Part shown: positions 1 to 12,039 of the stretch, piece by piece
Layout: each line of letters opens with the position of its first letter
Numbering within the stretch: the first letter of the stretch is position 1
Assembly (NCBI GenBank): GCA_945643635.1
Contig: CALZFC010000251.1
Location: 3,252,501-3,316,500 of the forward strand
DNA length: 64,000 bases
Direction of reading: 5' to 3'
From: Allodiplogaster sudhausi
Taxonomy: Eukaryota > Nematoda > Chromadorea > Rhabditida > Diplogasteridae
The notes under the pieces: generated by a model
Database searches by the model: none
Told to the model about the DNA's origin: nothing
Seen by the model: the letters and a program-made list of their open reading frames with translations, nothing else
Translations under genes and position numbers: made by a program

Positions 1-68
1 TAAAAGGCTCGGTGACAAGAGAATACAGAAGGGCCATCGCAAGGATCTTCTGTCTACCGTTACCTTGA
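1..68 (+). pseudogene. Str-type GPCR terminal-exon fragment
   Basis: A short piece of the last exon of the GPCR found complete at 15098-16643 on the other strand. Reading from base 12 gives VTREYRRAIARIF, the cytoplasmic end after TM7 (TKEYRRAI in the intact copy). A one-base deletion after ARIF shifts the frame and gives a TGA at 66-68, whereas the paralogues run about 24 residues further. The rest of the gene lies beyond the left edge, so its overall state is unknown. The fragment is closest to the dead copy at 18345-19824. Confidence 0.6.
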
Positions 69-697
69 GCAATGGTCGGGAAGTACAGAAGAAAGTATCT
101 AAAGTATGGAAAATGACATAAAAAAATTTATTAATGGAATCGCTCTCGACTGTTGTTTGTCGACCAAGAGAAACCACCGATCGTCAACCTTCTTGTTTAT
201 GTCACAGTTTGAAAAGATGGCTGTCGTGAGATTTATGTACAATTGTGTGCATAAATTTGTATTGAATAGGCAAGTTATGCTTTATCACCAGTTTAATACT
301 AAAATAAGCATAGATTTTATAATATTTATATGGTATACAAGCGACATATATAACTAAGTATATATTTACAGGAATAGTAGAAAGGAAGGCATTCAAAGTG
401 ATGATTGGAGTTGAGCAAACAATGGGACCCACCAAATGAAATACCAGCAGTTTTGGCTTTACAATATCTGTCTACATGTGTACATTAGGAAGCACAAATG
501 CTCAGAAAATGACAGCAGACTTAGGATGCCATTGGGGACTGGCCATTCTGAGGATGAAGAGAGTGCGGCCCGAGGTCGCCGTGTCCGACTTACTGAAGGA
601 TTTGTTCTTATATCCAGGCTCTATTAGATATATAAGAACTAAAAATAATTCAACCTATCTTAATGACGTCATGTTTATAGAATGAACAGAAACTAAC

Positions 698-954
698 TCA
701 GTGTCGATCGCGCTGAAGACGAGGCCTACGAGAATCGCGGTTAGGATGAGCAGAATGAGCAGGGAGTAGATGACAAAGAGCACGAGGAGGACACGCGAAG
801 CCGGCCAAGCAGGGCAGTGCCTATCCAGGCGACGGCGGATGGTCATCACCAGAGGCTGACTCTCCATCCGAGGCAGACTCTCCACCAGCCCAGACTCCTC
901 CGAATCGCTCGACTTCGACAGCTTCATGGATATCCACGTGTGCAGCTGCAACAT
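698..954 (-). CDS. Type II single-pass membrane protein, exon 1 (left copy)
   Basis: Family not recognised. Starts with ATG at 954 (MLQLHTWISMKL) and encodes about 85 residues. The polar N-terminal part contains SDSEE and ends in IRRRLDRHCPAWPASR, followed by a strongly hydrophobic segment (VLLVLFVIYSLLILLILTAI) and a donor GTTAGT in phase 2. Basic residues before the membrane segment suggest a cytoplasmic N-terminus. The copy at 14185-14441 has exactly the same length (257 bases), no indels and about ten amino-acid differences, so the reading frame has been maintained. The continuation is uncertain: a conserved block at about 490-625 (minus) could be exon 2, but its frame is not settled. Confidence 0.6.
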
Positions 955-1915
955 TGCTCTTTTTGATGATAATAACAATAATTTTTTTATTATTAATTTC
1001 TCAATTTAAAATATGTATAATGCGACAACACATGACGTTTAAAATCCGCGAATTCGTATGTTTTTAATCCTTGTAATTTGATAGAGCGAGAAAGAGAGAG
1101 AATTGAAAAGAGAGCACTATGTGAATCGAAATAAACAGAAACGAAAACAAGTGATATTTAAAAGCGCGAGACAAATAGGAATGAGCGACATCGAAAAGAG
1201 AGGGAAACGAGAAGTCTTCGAGTGGTCCAGCTCCTTCTAATGGATGTTCATGTCCTCCGGCCATCTTATATGGAAGGGGCATGCAGTTTCAGTTGCCTGC
1301 TGACGCTCCAGAAAGCGCGCGGAGATAGTGGAATAAAAGGGCGACTTTCGTGCGTCGTGCTTATTTCCCTCGCCGTCTAGCTCACTCTCTCTCTCTCTCT
1401 GTCACTCTGCTTAAAATCTCCTACTCTCCATAGCTCGTACTTACTATTCCCTTGATCCCTCTCGTCTCTGACTCTGACACTGCATGAGCCATGAGCTTAG
1501 CAGGTTGTTATGAACCATTGGTTGCCTCATCGCGATGTCGGCAACTTAAGTTTCCTGCATTTTTGTTAAGCGATTGCAGCGGGATTTAGTTTATTTTGCT
1601 GTCCATCAGGCGCTTTCTATAGAGCTTCTTTAAGAGCATCCAGCTTTGCCTTGCACACGAGCAGAGTTACAAAAGTTGTCTTTCTCATTAGCCACTCTAT
1701 CTAAAAATACTATTGAAACATCACTTCGTCTTGAAACAGAAAATAAGCATGGAGGTGTGGACGGATAAAGAATAAGCAGCTTTGGAGAGTGCAACAGCTT
1801 CATCATCGTCACTCTTATGTACATATGTACTTAATGTTTTCAAAGATTAATCTACACACATGAAAAAACTCTTACAGTGTATTATATGCGGTAAAAACCA
1901 TTCTGATGAATGGTA

Positions 1916-2163
1916 CATATTTTTGACATTTTTGTGCGTTTCTTTCTTTCTCTTTCTCTCCTTTTCTCGTTCACTCTCTCTCTATCTCATTGTCTCTTTG
2001 TCTCTTTCTCTATTCATTCTCTCTCTCATTACTTCCCCACGATTATTGCCTCAAAGTGATGATAGCTCATTTGAATGGAGCACCACTAACAATTAATACC
2101 CCTGCACGGCTTTCCTGGCACCGTGCCAACAATCTCTATTTCTGTTTTTATGAAAGGAAGAGC

Positions 2164-2214
<51 letters not shown>

Positions 2215-3507
2215 CGAGAGAATGTGAGAAAGATTGAGAGGGGAGGGAATCGAGAGATTTAATAATAATAATTTTAAAAAAGAATTTCATTTTGGGCTCG
2301 GCCTTTACAATCTCTCTCGTTTGGCACTTTTACTGTTATCTGTTATGTATTATTAATTGGATTTCATGTCGTTCACAATCGGTCTTTTGCTGTCTTCTTT
2401 GTTATCTTATAAGTATGATGTCGCTGTGCGAGTGATCAAACTGTCCCACTCCCGCAACTAAAAGATGCTTCATTGCTGTAGAAAAGCACCGGTCGACTCT
2501 TTTCTCGGACAAACTTGGTGTGCATGATTGCTGCTAAATGTTCATTCAATGAGAAAGCAAGAAAGTAAAACAGTTGCCGTTTAAATATATTACTTACGTT
2601 TAAAGAAAAGGGACATAAAAGCTCTGTGAAGAAGGAGATGTTGCTAGAGTGGGGATATATTTCCCCCGGATGTCGTTTTTAATTTTCAAATATTTTCCAT
2701 TGGCCTCTATTCTTTCCCCCCTCATCCCAGATCACCCTTCCAACATTTTTTCCAAGTCCTTTTAAGCCTCTCAAGGCCGTTGAAAAAGCAGCTGACCTTC
2801 ACAATTAATTTAGATCATTGAGCAGTTCAAGAAAGCTAGGAAATGGTACCCATGGGATTTTTGGTAGATACATATGTATGTATTTTGGCAGCAAAACAAA
2901 ATAGAAGTGTACCCTCTCTTACAACGAAATAATATAAAATGGGCTTGCAGTTGGTTAGCGTTTTTGAAAAATTCTAAGATGGACGTGCAGTTGGTTAGCG
3001 TTTTTGGCCTCAAATTTGCATTATAATTTCGCAATATGCTAATATCCGTTATTCAAATTAGTCTCATGAAGAAGACAAAAGAAATTTCTGGAGACTTGTC
3101 ATTCTACTTCGCATCTTCGCACGCGGCATGGTCGGTTCTTCACATTCTCTCGCTCTAGCTTTCTAATTATATTTATCCCCCCTCACCCATCTTCATTTCA
3201 CTTGGATGTTGTTCCTAAAAAAAGATTGTAGAAAATATTTTTAATAGATCCTTGTAGAAGAAAAAAGATCCATCAGAACATTTTTACAACTTCTTCTTCT
3301 TCTTCTTGGAATTTCTCTTACGCTCTTTTTGCTTGCAGAACTTCGATCAGCTTGCAATCTTGGAATGCCGCGCAACTAATAATAAGCATAAAATATTATA
3401 TTTGTTTCAAAATAAATTTTATATAAAAGAAAAAGATTTAAAAAACATCAATAATTAAAAAAAATTATTTTTATTTTATAAACTTAATAAATCCATCTCA
3501 TTGCCAG
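1916..3507. other. Non-coding stretch with microsatellites
   Basis: No convincing exon was seen. It contains CT-rich runs near 1940-2030, a (GA)n tract at about 2162-2216, and a 62-base block at 2443-2505 (ending AAAGCACCGGTCGACTC) that recurs at 4920-4978 and 6309-6365. A TTC/CTT run lies near 3292-3307. Confidence 0.6.
2162..2216. repeat. (GA)n microsatellite
   Basis: Near-perfect GA dinucleotide run. One of at least fifteen such tracts in the window; it generates Arg/Glu and Leu/Ser ORFs on both strands that are not genes. Confidence 0.9.
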
Positions 3508-4095
3508 GCGTCCAGCTCGAGGCGGCTCCCCGTCTCGAGGCGGGAAAAGAATCGAAGAAGAAGAAGGACGATGGAAAGGCCAAGTCGCCCAATTCTGCAA
3601 AGGATCCGAAGAAGGGAAAGGACGAGAAGAAGCCGAAGAAGGATGCGAAGGGTAAAGTATTGTGAGGATTACGGTAGCACACTGAAAATGAGCCTTGGTC
3701 AAGTCCAATTTACAGGCGCTCGCCAAAACATATTTATTTTTAATAATTAAAACAATAATTAAAACTTGTTTTTCGCTTTTTTCCAGGAGGAAAGGAGTCC
3801 GGAAAGGGCGAAGAGAAGGACTCGCTGGCCGAGGATCTCAAGAGCATTCGCCGCTGCACCACCGTACGCCGTGGCACCATATTTGACACCGAAAATACTC
3901 TTTCATAACATTATTGTTTCTTACATGAAAATTTCTCGTAAAAAATAATATTTACTAAAAAAAATGTTGTTTAGTGTACCGCGATCATCTTCGCCGTCCT
4001 CTCCATCGTTTCCATCGTTCTCGGCATCATCCTTGTCGTCATCTTTGGCTACACCACTTTGGGGTCATTTTCGAGTTTTAACTTTAGTGCCAAGG
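3508..4095 (+). CDS. Lys-rich single-pass membrane protein, three internal exons
   Basis: Product not recognised. Three exons agree in splice sites and phase: 3508-3651 (acceptor TTGCCAG, donor GGTAAAG, phase 1), 3787-3863 (acceptor TTTTTCCAG, donor GTACGC, phase 0) and 3975-4095 (acceptor TTGTTTAG, donor GTATGC). The first two encode a highly charged KKKKDDGKAKSP / KKGKDEKKPKK region. The third gives a hydrophobic segment (CTAIIFAVLSIVSIVLGIIL then VVIFGY). The layout, basic residues (RRCTT) just before one membrane segment, suggests a type II protein like those at 698 and 14185, without clear sequence similarity. The 5' exon and everything after the membrane segment were not found, so the gene is partial as read here. 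Strand and exons are well supported; function is unknown. Confidence 0.6.
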
Positions 4096-4476
4096 GTATG
4101 CGGTTAAATTAAACTAATTTCAGTGCTACCGTACTCATTCTTTGTTACTGTTGAAAATTGTGTAGCTTTCTAAATCTTGGCCGAACAAATTTCTAGATCT
4201 TTTGATGTTCCATTGGGAGAGAAGCCTCTCAGTCGACCCGCCGTCTCTCTCTCTATCTCTCTCTTTCTCTCTCCCTCTCTCTTCTCTTTGCGACTTGTCT
4301 CTCACTCTACTCTTTCTCGTCTCTCTCAGTCTCTCTCTGTGTCTGCCTCTCTCTATCTCTCCCTTTCCGTAAGGCTGAAAGTACCTCAGCATCACGATCC
4401 ATTTTCCTTTGTCAATAAAATTGGATCGATAACTTTGCTGACTTAATCGTTTTCAGCAGTAATAAAGAGACTCAGG

Positions 4477-4592
4477 GTTCACTCGTTTGAGACAATTCTG
4501 TTGTGATTTTCCCATTTTCCGCACTCATATGAGTGTTCACTCGTTTGAGACAATTCTGTTGTGATTTTCCCATTTTCCGCACTCATATGTGC
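4477..4592. repeat. 58-bp tandem duplication
   Basis: Two adjacent, almost identical copies of a unit beginning GTTCACTCGTTTGAGACAAT and ending near CCGCACTCATATG, with the second copy starting at 4535. No coding sense was found. Confidence 0.9.
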
Positions 4593-6046
4593 TCGCCCTA
4601 TTTAAAAAAAATTTCGGCAGTAGCGAGAGCATTTCGGCACTTGAGATTTCTTCAAGTGATGGCAATGAAAAGCGAATATTAAAGAAGAAGGAGAAAGGAA
4701 GAAAAAGACGTTAAATCAAGTCACCATTATAGAGTGAGTACAGGATACCACAACACTGTATGTATGTCGCTTGTATATCATATAAATATGATAAAATCTA
4801 GGCACGTCACCTGGTTATCCATCGTTTCGAACTGTTAAGTAAACGAGAAGGTTGAATAGCAGGGAATGATTCCCTTAAATTTTTAGGTCACTTTCCATGC
4901 TTGGAATTAAGAGAGGACGTTGCCCCACCCCCGCAACTTAAAGATGCTTCGTTGCTGCAGAAAAGCACCGGTCGACTCACTTTTTTTTTCTTTTTTTTTT
5001 TGCTAAATAATTACGCCGACCTTAATGAGTGCAGAAGAATTTTATAATATACAAAAAATTGCCCGCTTGTCATATAATTTTCTTTGAAAATTTTATAACA
5101 TCTTTAAAATAAAAGAAAAGGTGAAGTCGTGGTCTCTCTTGTTCACATAACGTGAACACTTGAAAGCCGCGCCTCACAATCAGGTTCGAAACGGGCGAAG
5201 AAGCCGGCGGATTCCTCATGCTCGGAGAGTTTCTTATAGCGTGGTCACAGATTCTATTGACCGTGTACGATGCACGATGCCTAGATCGGATATTTATAGT
5301 GTCACCTACTTTAGTGTGCTAACGGTAACTCTCGACTACGAAGTAGATCAAGCCTCTAGTGACGAGCAACAAGACTATGCTACGTTATGAGGACTGGTGA
5401 TATGAGATAGCGATTTATTTTAGATTACACGATCCACTGACCCAGCGAAGCACGAGTAAACATAATTGATATATTATGTCTAGCTGCAAGTGAACCACAT
5501 GGTCTTGTAAAATGGAATAAAAGAGTAAATTGAAGTCACAAAAATGCAACTGAAACACTTTTTAATCTGTTTTGTGAGATCCGTTTCTGCGGAAGATGAG
5601 AGAGAGAGATAGAGGTAGGACAAGAGAGAAATAGTGAGAAACAGCAAGTGAGAGGTTTATATATTATAAACAATAATTTTAACAAAAAAAGTCTTTTATT
5701 TAATGAATCAAGAATTTTTTTATCAATTATTAAAAAAAACGAAATGCCTTTTGAAAATCAAATATTGCATAATATGAACAATGAAGTTTACTTGAATTCC
5801 GTTCGCAAAATGTAGGCCATTAGCAAGATGCTAGCTTCTCCGGTAGAGATACATACGCCGCAATATATATTATATATATATAGTTTATAATAAATAAATA
5901 AATAAATATATATATATGTAAATCATAAAAAACTATATATATAATATATATTGCGCGTACGATATAAAGTAAGTTTAAAACTTTTTTTAAGATCTCATAA
6001 TTATTTATAATTGTTTGCTTAAAAAGTTGATTTTCCGTCAATTTCC

Positions 6047-6128
6047 TCCACCGTTCAGAATGTCGTTCATAAAGTACCTCCGGTCGTATTTGTAGGAAGA
6101 ATCCGTCACGAGCACTTCATCCGAGTTC
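6047..6128 (-). pseudogene. Possible exon of array family (DEVLVTDSS)
   Basis: On the minus strand, after a CCCTTTAG acceptor, the sequence reads NSDEVLVTDSSYKYDRR followed by YFMNDILNGGG. The equivalent place in the third unit (10010-10095) has small deletions that break the frame after DEVL. A short upstream exon, MANHL with donor GTGAGA, is visible at about 8450 and 10325 in the other units. The family is not recognised. Calling it a gene remnant rests on splice signals and recurrence only. Confidence 0.35.
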
Positions 6129-6639
6129 TAAAGGGAATAAAATTTTTCCTATAATTTTTTTTTTTAAACTTAAAAATCTAATTCTCTAAAAACAAGTTTT
6201 AGGACTTATGTTAAAACATTAATTCTACACATTGTATTCAGTGAATAGTCATAATAAGCATACAAAATCAATTGGAATTTTTCCAAGCATTCCGACGTAC
6301 AAAGCACGTTGTCCCACTCCAGCATCTAAAAGATTCTGCTTTGCTGCAGAAAGGCACCGGTCGACTCACTTTTTTTACTTTCACTAGATTAATACAAGAA
6401 AGAGAGTGAAAGAGTGAGAGAGGCAGAGAAAGATAGAGAGACACACACAGAGAGAGAGAGATAGAGATACAGAGAGATGAAAGAATGATGCATATTTTAA
6501 TTAAAACATAAATAAGAAGAGGATCTTTTGCATGGGAATATTTTTTTAAAAATATATTCTCTCTCTCTCTCTCTAATCTCAATCTCTCACTCATCAGCCT
6601 TCTCATTTATCTGTTGTTTGCAGCATTGCTGCTGCCTTC

Positions 6640-6677
<38 letters not shown>

Positions 6678-7339
6678 GTTCTCTCTCTCTCTCTTTCTCT
6701 CTCTACAAAAAAGCCGGTTCCCGAACACTTTGGCCCCGGACGCCGCTGGATTGTTCTCGCCATTCTGTTTATTGGCGTTAAGATTTTCGCAGTAAAGAGA
6801 GCCGAAGGTTCAAATTGTTGTTTTTCACACAGAGTGAACTTTTGAAAGCCGCGCCTCAGTTTCGAAGTGCTGTGCTCCGTTTTCGTTCGCGATAAGAAAC
6901 GGACGAAGAAACAGGCGAGTTCCTTTTATTCGTAGAGCTTCTCACCGGGGGCTGCGTAACCACAGCTTCTATTGACCGCGTACGATGTGCGATGCCTAGA
7001 TCGGACATTTATAGTATCAACTATTTTAGTGTAGCTCACGATTACGAGGTAGATCAGACTCTTGTAATGAGCAACAAGACTATACTACACTGTAAGGACT
7101 GTTGACATGAGAGACTAAGTAATTTTATAGTTTTTGGTCGACTTCGGTCTATCATTCCACGAATAAACATAATTGATATATTGTGCCTTTCTGCAAGTGA
7201 ACCACATGGTCTTATAAAATGGAATGAAAGGGGCTATAGGAAGAAAATTGAAGAGGCAAAAATGCAAACTAAAAAATTTTGTTTGTGAATGTTTGTGAAT
7301 TTAACCTGTTTTGTGAGATTTGGGCAGTATCTGCATAAG

Positions 7340-7371
<32 letters not shown>

Positions 7372-7553
7372 GAGAGAAAGCCAGTGGCCATCCTAGTCGA
7401 TCCTTCACCCTGTCCGATCTGTTCCATTGAAAAAAATCCTTAACGCCTTTTCGAAATCAAATATTGCATAATGTGAACAATGACGTTTACTTGAATTCCG
7501 TTCGCAAAATGTAGGCCGTCAAGCGGGAATAAAACTATTGTTTTTTTCTTTAA

Positions 7554-7741
7554 AATATTCTTTTTTTGTGTCGTTTAAGAAAAACAAAGTTCAACTTGAT
7601 GTACAAGAAAACAAGGGCGAATTGCATATAGACGAATTTCTCTATAGTTCGCTCGAGGACGCAGTTTATGAGGATTAAGTGGAGCGCGCGCCACTTCCAG
7701 AACTGGCAGTCAACCAAAGTCATCCCCGCAGGCGGAACTCC
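7554..7741 (-). pseudogene. Exon-like fragment with hydrophobic C-terminus
   Basis: The minus strand reads GVPPAGMTLVDCQFWKWRAL, then a Leu/Ile/Phe-rich stretch and a stop after KKRIF. An inverted copy at 10593-10735 (plus) keeps a good acceptor (AATTTTCAG then TCCGGAGTT) but has lost bases so the frame breaks after the first dozen codons. At 7741 the corresponding acceptor bases read TTGCC, so this copy would not splice there. Each copy is thus damaged at a different point. Function unknown. Confidence 0.4.
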
Positions 7742-9223
7742 GGAGGCAAATTGTAAGGGAGGATGAGAGAGAGAAAAGTTGATATAGAGGTGTGAGAAAA
7801 ATGTGAGAGAGCAATTGAGAAAGAGAGATATATTGATAGAGAATGAATGAGGTAGAGAGAACAAGATATGGAGGGGTGAGTGAAGGATGAGAGAGAGAGG
7901 AGGAGGAAAGTGAAGGGAGTTATATATATATTTGTATTTGTAAATTCTTTGCATAATAAACTAAAGAAATTTGTATTTATTTCTAGGCACATCCGGTTAT
8001 TGTCGGTCGAAACGAAGAGGCATTGGTGACACTAGAGATATGTAGTGAGAAAGACAAAGAGAGAGAATGAGGGAGAGAGCGAGAGAGAGGAGTGAGCGTG
8101 AGATGTAAACATAGAGATAGAGAAAGATAACATGTCGATTCCATTTTTTGGGCCAATTTTGAGTATAGTGTAAGAGAAACTGTTTTTCGTAGGGTAACTA
8201 CTCTAAGATTTAAACATATTTTTAAAGCACATATTACTATATATATACATAGATATACCAATATATATGCTTTTAAATATCATACGCGCATTTCATTTCA
8301 TTTCGCATTTTTTTTAAAGATAAGCCCTAAAACTGTTATTAGCTAAGACAAAGAATATTGCGAAATTTTATTTTAAACGAAACATTTGTCTTTGCATTCA
8401 GCAAATAGTTTCTATAAGCATACAGAGTCAATTGGAATTTTTCTCACCAGGTGGTTTGCCATGACAGCAAAAGAGTATAAAGAGTCAAGAAAAAGTTGGT
8501 CTGATTTGTACTTTGGTGATTCATATTTTGATTAAAACATGATTAAGAAGAGGATCTTTTGCATTACAATATTTTGTTTGAAATATATGCTTTCTCTCTT
8601 TATTTCTTTTCTCTCCCTCTCTCTAATCTCAATCTCTCACCACCCGGAGGCCACTGGATTGCTCTCTCCAATTTTTTTATGCGGGAAGATTTTCTGGGTA
8701 TGAAAAAGATGTCAAAGGTTCAAATTTTTTTGAAAATTTGAATGCCGCGTCACTATTTCGAAGTTCTGTTTGACGTCGTCGCTCGTCTTCAGGAAACGGC
8801 CGAAGAAGCCGGTGGATTCTTTATGATCGGAGGGCTTCTCTCCGGGGAGAGCGTGGTCACAGATTCTATTGAGCGCGTCGATCGGCCATTTTTAGTGTCA
8901 CCTATTTTAGTGTGCTTACGGTAGCTCACGACTACGAGGTAGATCAAGTCACTAGTGAAAAGCGGCAAGGCTATGCTACTTTATAAGAACTGGTGATATG
9001 GGATTGTAAATTAATTTAGATCACCTGATTTACTTCGGACTATCGCTGCACAAATAACCAAAATTGATATATTGTTTCTCGCGGCAAGTGAACCACATAG
9101 TCTTGCAAAATGGAATAAAAGGAGGGGCTATAGGAAGTAAATTGAAGAGACATAAATACAAACTAAAAACGAACGCTTTTATTTGTGTTTTAACCTGTTC
9201 TATGAGATTTGAACAGTATCTGC

Positions 9224-9275
<52 letters not shown>

Positions 9276-9819
9276 CGAGAGCGAGCGATTTCCAACACAC
9301 GAGAAAGAAGGTAGAATGCAAGCGAGAAAAGATAGAGGGCGAGAGAGTGAGAGATAGAGAGAGAGAAAGCGAGAAGGAAAGCCAGTGGCCATTCTGGTCG
9401 ATCCTTCACACTTCCCGATCAGTTTCTTGATTGTGCAACTCTTCTCATGCTTCCTTCAACTCTTTGAATTTGTAAACTGCCTTCTTAGAGATGCATGTTT
9501 TCGGAAAGTAGAAGAGAGGGTAAACAGGGTGAGAGAAGGATAGCGAGAGAGAGAGAGAGAGAGAGGTGGAGAGAGAAGAAAAGAGAGAGAGAGAGAGGAC
9601 ACATGAAATAAATAGTGAGAAACAGAAGAGATATACTAAATAATAATTTAAACAAAAAGTTGTTGTATTTAAGAAAACAAGAATTTTTAATCAACTATTT
9701 AAAGAAAACCTAAAAGCCATTTCAAAATCAAATATTGTAGAATATGAACAATGACGTTTACTTGACTTCCGTTCACAAAATGTAGGCCATCAAGCAGGAC
9801 GATTGCTTCGCCGGTAGAG

Positions 9820-10095
9820 ATGGGCAATTTGATCACCCTTTAACTAGGTATTTAAAGAAAAATATATGCATATATATTATGTATTAACTATACATATATA
9901 TAATATATATTGCTCGTACTATATAAATTATGTATAAAACTAATTTGTATAGGTTTTATAATTATTACATAATTTTTTGCTTAAAAAAACAGATTTCCCT
10001 CCAATTTCGTCCACCGTCCAGAATCTCGTTTGTAAAGTGTCTCCGGTCGTACGTGTGGAAGAATCTGTTAGAGCACTTCATCTGAGTTGAGTATC
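9820..10095 (-). pseudogene. Third-unit exon remnants
   Basis: Two exon-like blocks. About 10010-10095 is the frameshifted relative of the 6047-6128 exon. About 9775-9840 reads VIKLPISTGEAIVLLDGLHF ending in a GTAAAC donor; the first-unit relative at 5820-5860 carries a one-base deletion. This suggests one ancestral multi-exon minus-strand gene whose copies have decayed. Confidence 0.35.
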
Positions 10096-10592
10096 TAACA
10101 ATAAGGGGAATAAAACAACTGTTTATTATTCTCAAACTTTTTGTCTTTTAAATTTATAAAAAAATCTAATTTTAATTAAAAAAAATAATTTGGCAATATT
10201 ATTTTTCTGAGCTAAAAAAGTTTTAGGGCTTATCTCAAAAAATTCTTTATATTGTATTCAGTAAATAGTCTCTATAAGCGCACAAAGCGAATTGGAATTT
10301 TTCTCACCAGGTGGTTCGCCATGACAGCAAAAGAATATAAAGAGTTCAGAAAAAATAGTCCTGATTCAAGCAGGCTTCTAATTGTAAGGCAAATTTATGG
10401 ATGCAAACATTTAACACGAATATAAATCTGAAGTGACAGGAAGAGAATCGTTCGAACTTTCTGGATCTGTTTTAGGACCAGATGCCTTCTGGTTAATATA
10501 CGCGTGCTACTTTGTGGCACGTATGATCTAACAATGAGGATTCGCTGTGAAGAGAGGAAATAGGAATAATCTAGAAAATGGTATTTCAATTT

Positions 10593-10735
10593 TCAGTCCG
10601 GAGTTCGGCCGGCGGGGATGACTTTGGCTGGCTGCCAATTGCGGACGTGGCGCTCTCCGCTTAATCCTCATAAACAACGTCCTCGAGCGACATCTAATGA
10701 AATTTGTCTATATGCGATTCATCCTTCTTTCTTGT
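10593..10735 (+). pseudogene. Inverted, frameshifted copy of the 7554-7741 exon
   Basis: Acceptor AATTTTCAG followed by SGVRPAGMTLAGCQ, then a deletion shifts the frame relative to the other copy. The nucleotide match continues through CTTAATCCTCATAAAC and CTTGTACATCAAGT. Confidence 0.4.
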
Positions 10736-10964
10736 ACATCAAGTCGAAAAAATACGCAGAGATACACCACAAGTAGCTGTTGATAATATTCGCAGTATAG
10801 CATTACTCCTTTTGCGTCTTCGTTTTATTCTTTTCTTTCCGTTGTCTTTTTTAAGGCACTGTTTTCCACGAGCACTTAAATTGTAGGTATTTTAACAAGG
10901 CATTTGTTTAAATAAGAATGCAACAAGAATATTATCTAACTCTTTACTCTTCTCAGGCTGTGAA

Positions 10965-11790
10965 ATACATACAAAAATGTCAATAAAATATGGACCATAT
11001 ATCAGATTGTTTTTAACCGTGAGGAATACACTGTACTACTTTTTTCTTGTTTGTAGATTGATCATAGAAAACATAAAGGAAGTATCCGGCGAATAATTGT
11101 AGCGCTAGAGAATCAGTTTGAATGCGCGCGCTCATAAAGTTGCCTGTCGCTCGGTCGAGAGAGCATGTGAAAAAGGAGGGCGGCTATGAAATACCGTAAC
11201 TAATTCTCTACCCGCCAGTTTTCATGTTACTACTGCTTAGAAGGTAATGGAAGAAAATCGCTCATACTTTCTGGATATATGTTTTACGCCAAAATGAACA
11301 AGTTCATATAGAAAAAAAAGTTAGGTTCATTATTTGCCGGATACCTCCTCTAAGCAAGAGAGACGATGATGCCTCTACAGATCTGCATATTCTTTATCCG
11401 TCCACATCTCTGTGCTTATTTTCTGTTTTAAGACAAAGTGATGTTTCAATAGTATTTTTAGATAGAGAGTGACAAGTGGGAAAGACAACTTTGTAACTCT
11501 GTGCAAGGCTAAGCTAGATGCTGTTAAAAAAAGCCGTAAATAAAGCGCCTGATTTAGGCCTGATGGACTGCAAAATAAACTAACATAAATCTTGTAGCAA
11601 TCTTCACGAGAGCGCTTGCTAATGGTAAAAATGTAGCAAATTTAAGTTGCCGGCAGCGCGATGAGGCAACCAACGACTCATAACAACCTACTAAGCTCAT
11701 GACTCATGCAGCGTCAGAGTTGGAGAGATATCGAAGGAGTAGAGAGTAAGAGCTATGGAAAGTAGGAGATTTCAAGCAGGGAAAGAGAGG
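10965..11790. repeat. Partial direct copy of the 13245-13790 segment
   Basis: Matches 13245-13790 in the same orientation (for example CCATATATCAGATTG, TTTGTAGATTGATC, and the region around GATGAGGCAACCAA), but is interrupted by a MITE at 11077-11350. A third version lies in reverse orientation at about 1500-1915. Confidence 0.7.
11077..11350. mobile_element. MITE, TAA target duplication (PIF/Harbinger-like), copy 1
   Basis: Short inverted ends: the left begins AGGAAGTATCCGGCGAATAA; the right end read backwards gives GGAGGTATCCGGCAAATAAT. TAA directly flanks both sides (11074-11076 and 11351-11353). No coding capacity. The paralogous segments at 13340 and about 1815 lack the element, so this is an insertion. 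The 3-bp TAA duplication is typical of PIF/Harbinger relatives; that assignment is inference. Confidence 0.75.
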
Positions 11791-11818
11791 GGAGAAATAT
11801 TCTCAATTTTGGGTGGAA

Positions 11819-11893
11819 AATTCCTCCGTCGCAGTAATTTTACATATTTTTTAAAATTCCTCCGTCGCAGTAATTTTACATATTTTTTAACTT
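11819..11893. repeat. 36-bp tandem duplication
   Basis: Two copies of a unit starting TTCCTCCGTCGCAGTAATTT, directly adjacent. Confidence 0.85.
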
Positions 11894-12039
11894 TCGGGCC
11901 GGAGCCTCTTTCGGAGCAGACCACGGGGGCCGGGGCTGGATATTTACGGCCCCAGGCCACCCCACCACCCGGCGTTACTCAATTGTTTGCAGTCATAACT
12001 TACCACCCTTAATCAGTGATGCTTTCTCCTTAGTCTTTA

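Larger units (their letters stand above)
1..1915. repeat. Left arm of a large inverted repeat
   Basis: Read in reverse complement this stretch matches 13245-15175 along nearly its whole length: GPCR tail, spacer, type II protein exons, AG-rich spacer, and a block that ends near a TTTGTAGATTGATC-like string. The spacing between arms is about 11.3 kb. Divergence is moderate, with indels. Other bases hold no further gene apart from the exon at 698-954. Confidence 0.75.
4918..10350. repeat. Array of three decayed ~1.4-2 kb repeat units
   Basis: Shared blocks recur in the same order. (i) GCACCGGTCGACTC at 4965 and 6353. (ii) A 230-bp block around AGATTCTATTGA-CGTACGATG at 5160-5400, 6840-7080 and 8740-9000. 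(iii) AATGGAATAAAAG plus CTGTTTTGTGAGAT at 5510-5590, 7215-7330 and 9110-9220. (iv) TTCCGTTCGCAAAATGTAGG at 5795, 7497 and 9768. (v) a block with CTCCGGTCGTA at 6045-6130 and 10010-10095. (vi) the ATTGTATTCAGTGAATAGTC type at 6230, 8390 and 10250. Units are therefore roughly 4918-6308, 6309-8500 and 8560-10350. Each carries its own (GA)n tracts. An inverted, truncated fourth unit lies at 12040-12740. Confidence 0.7.
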
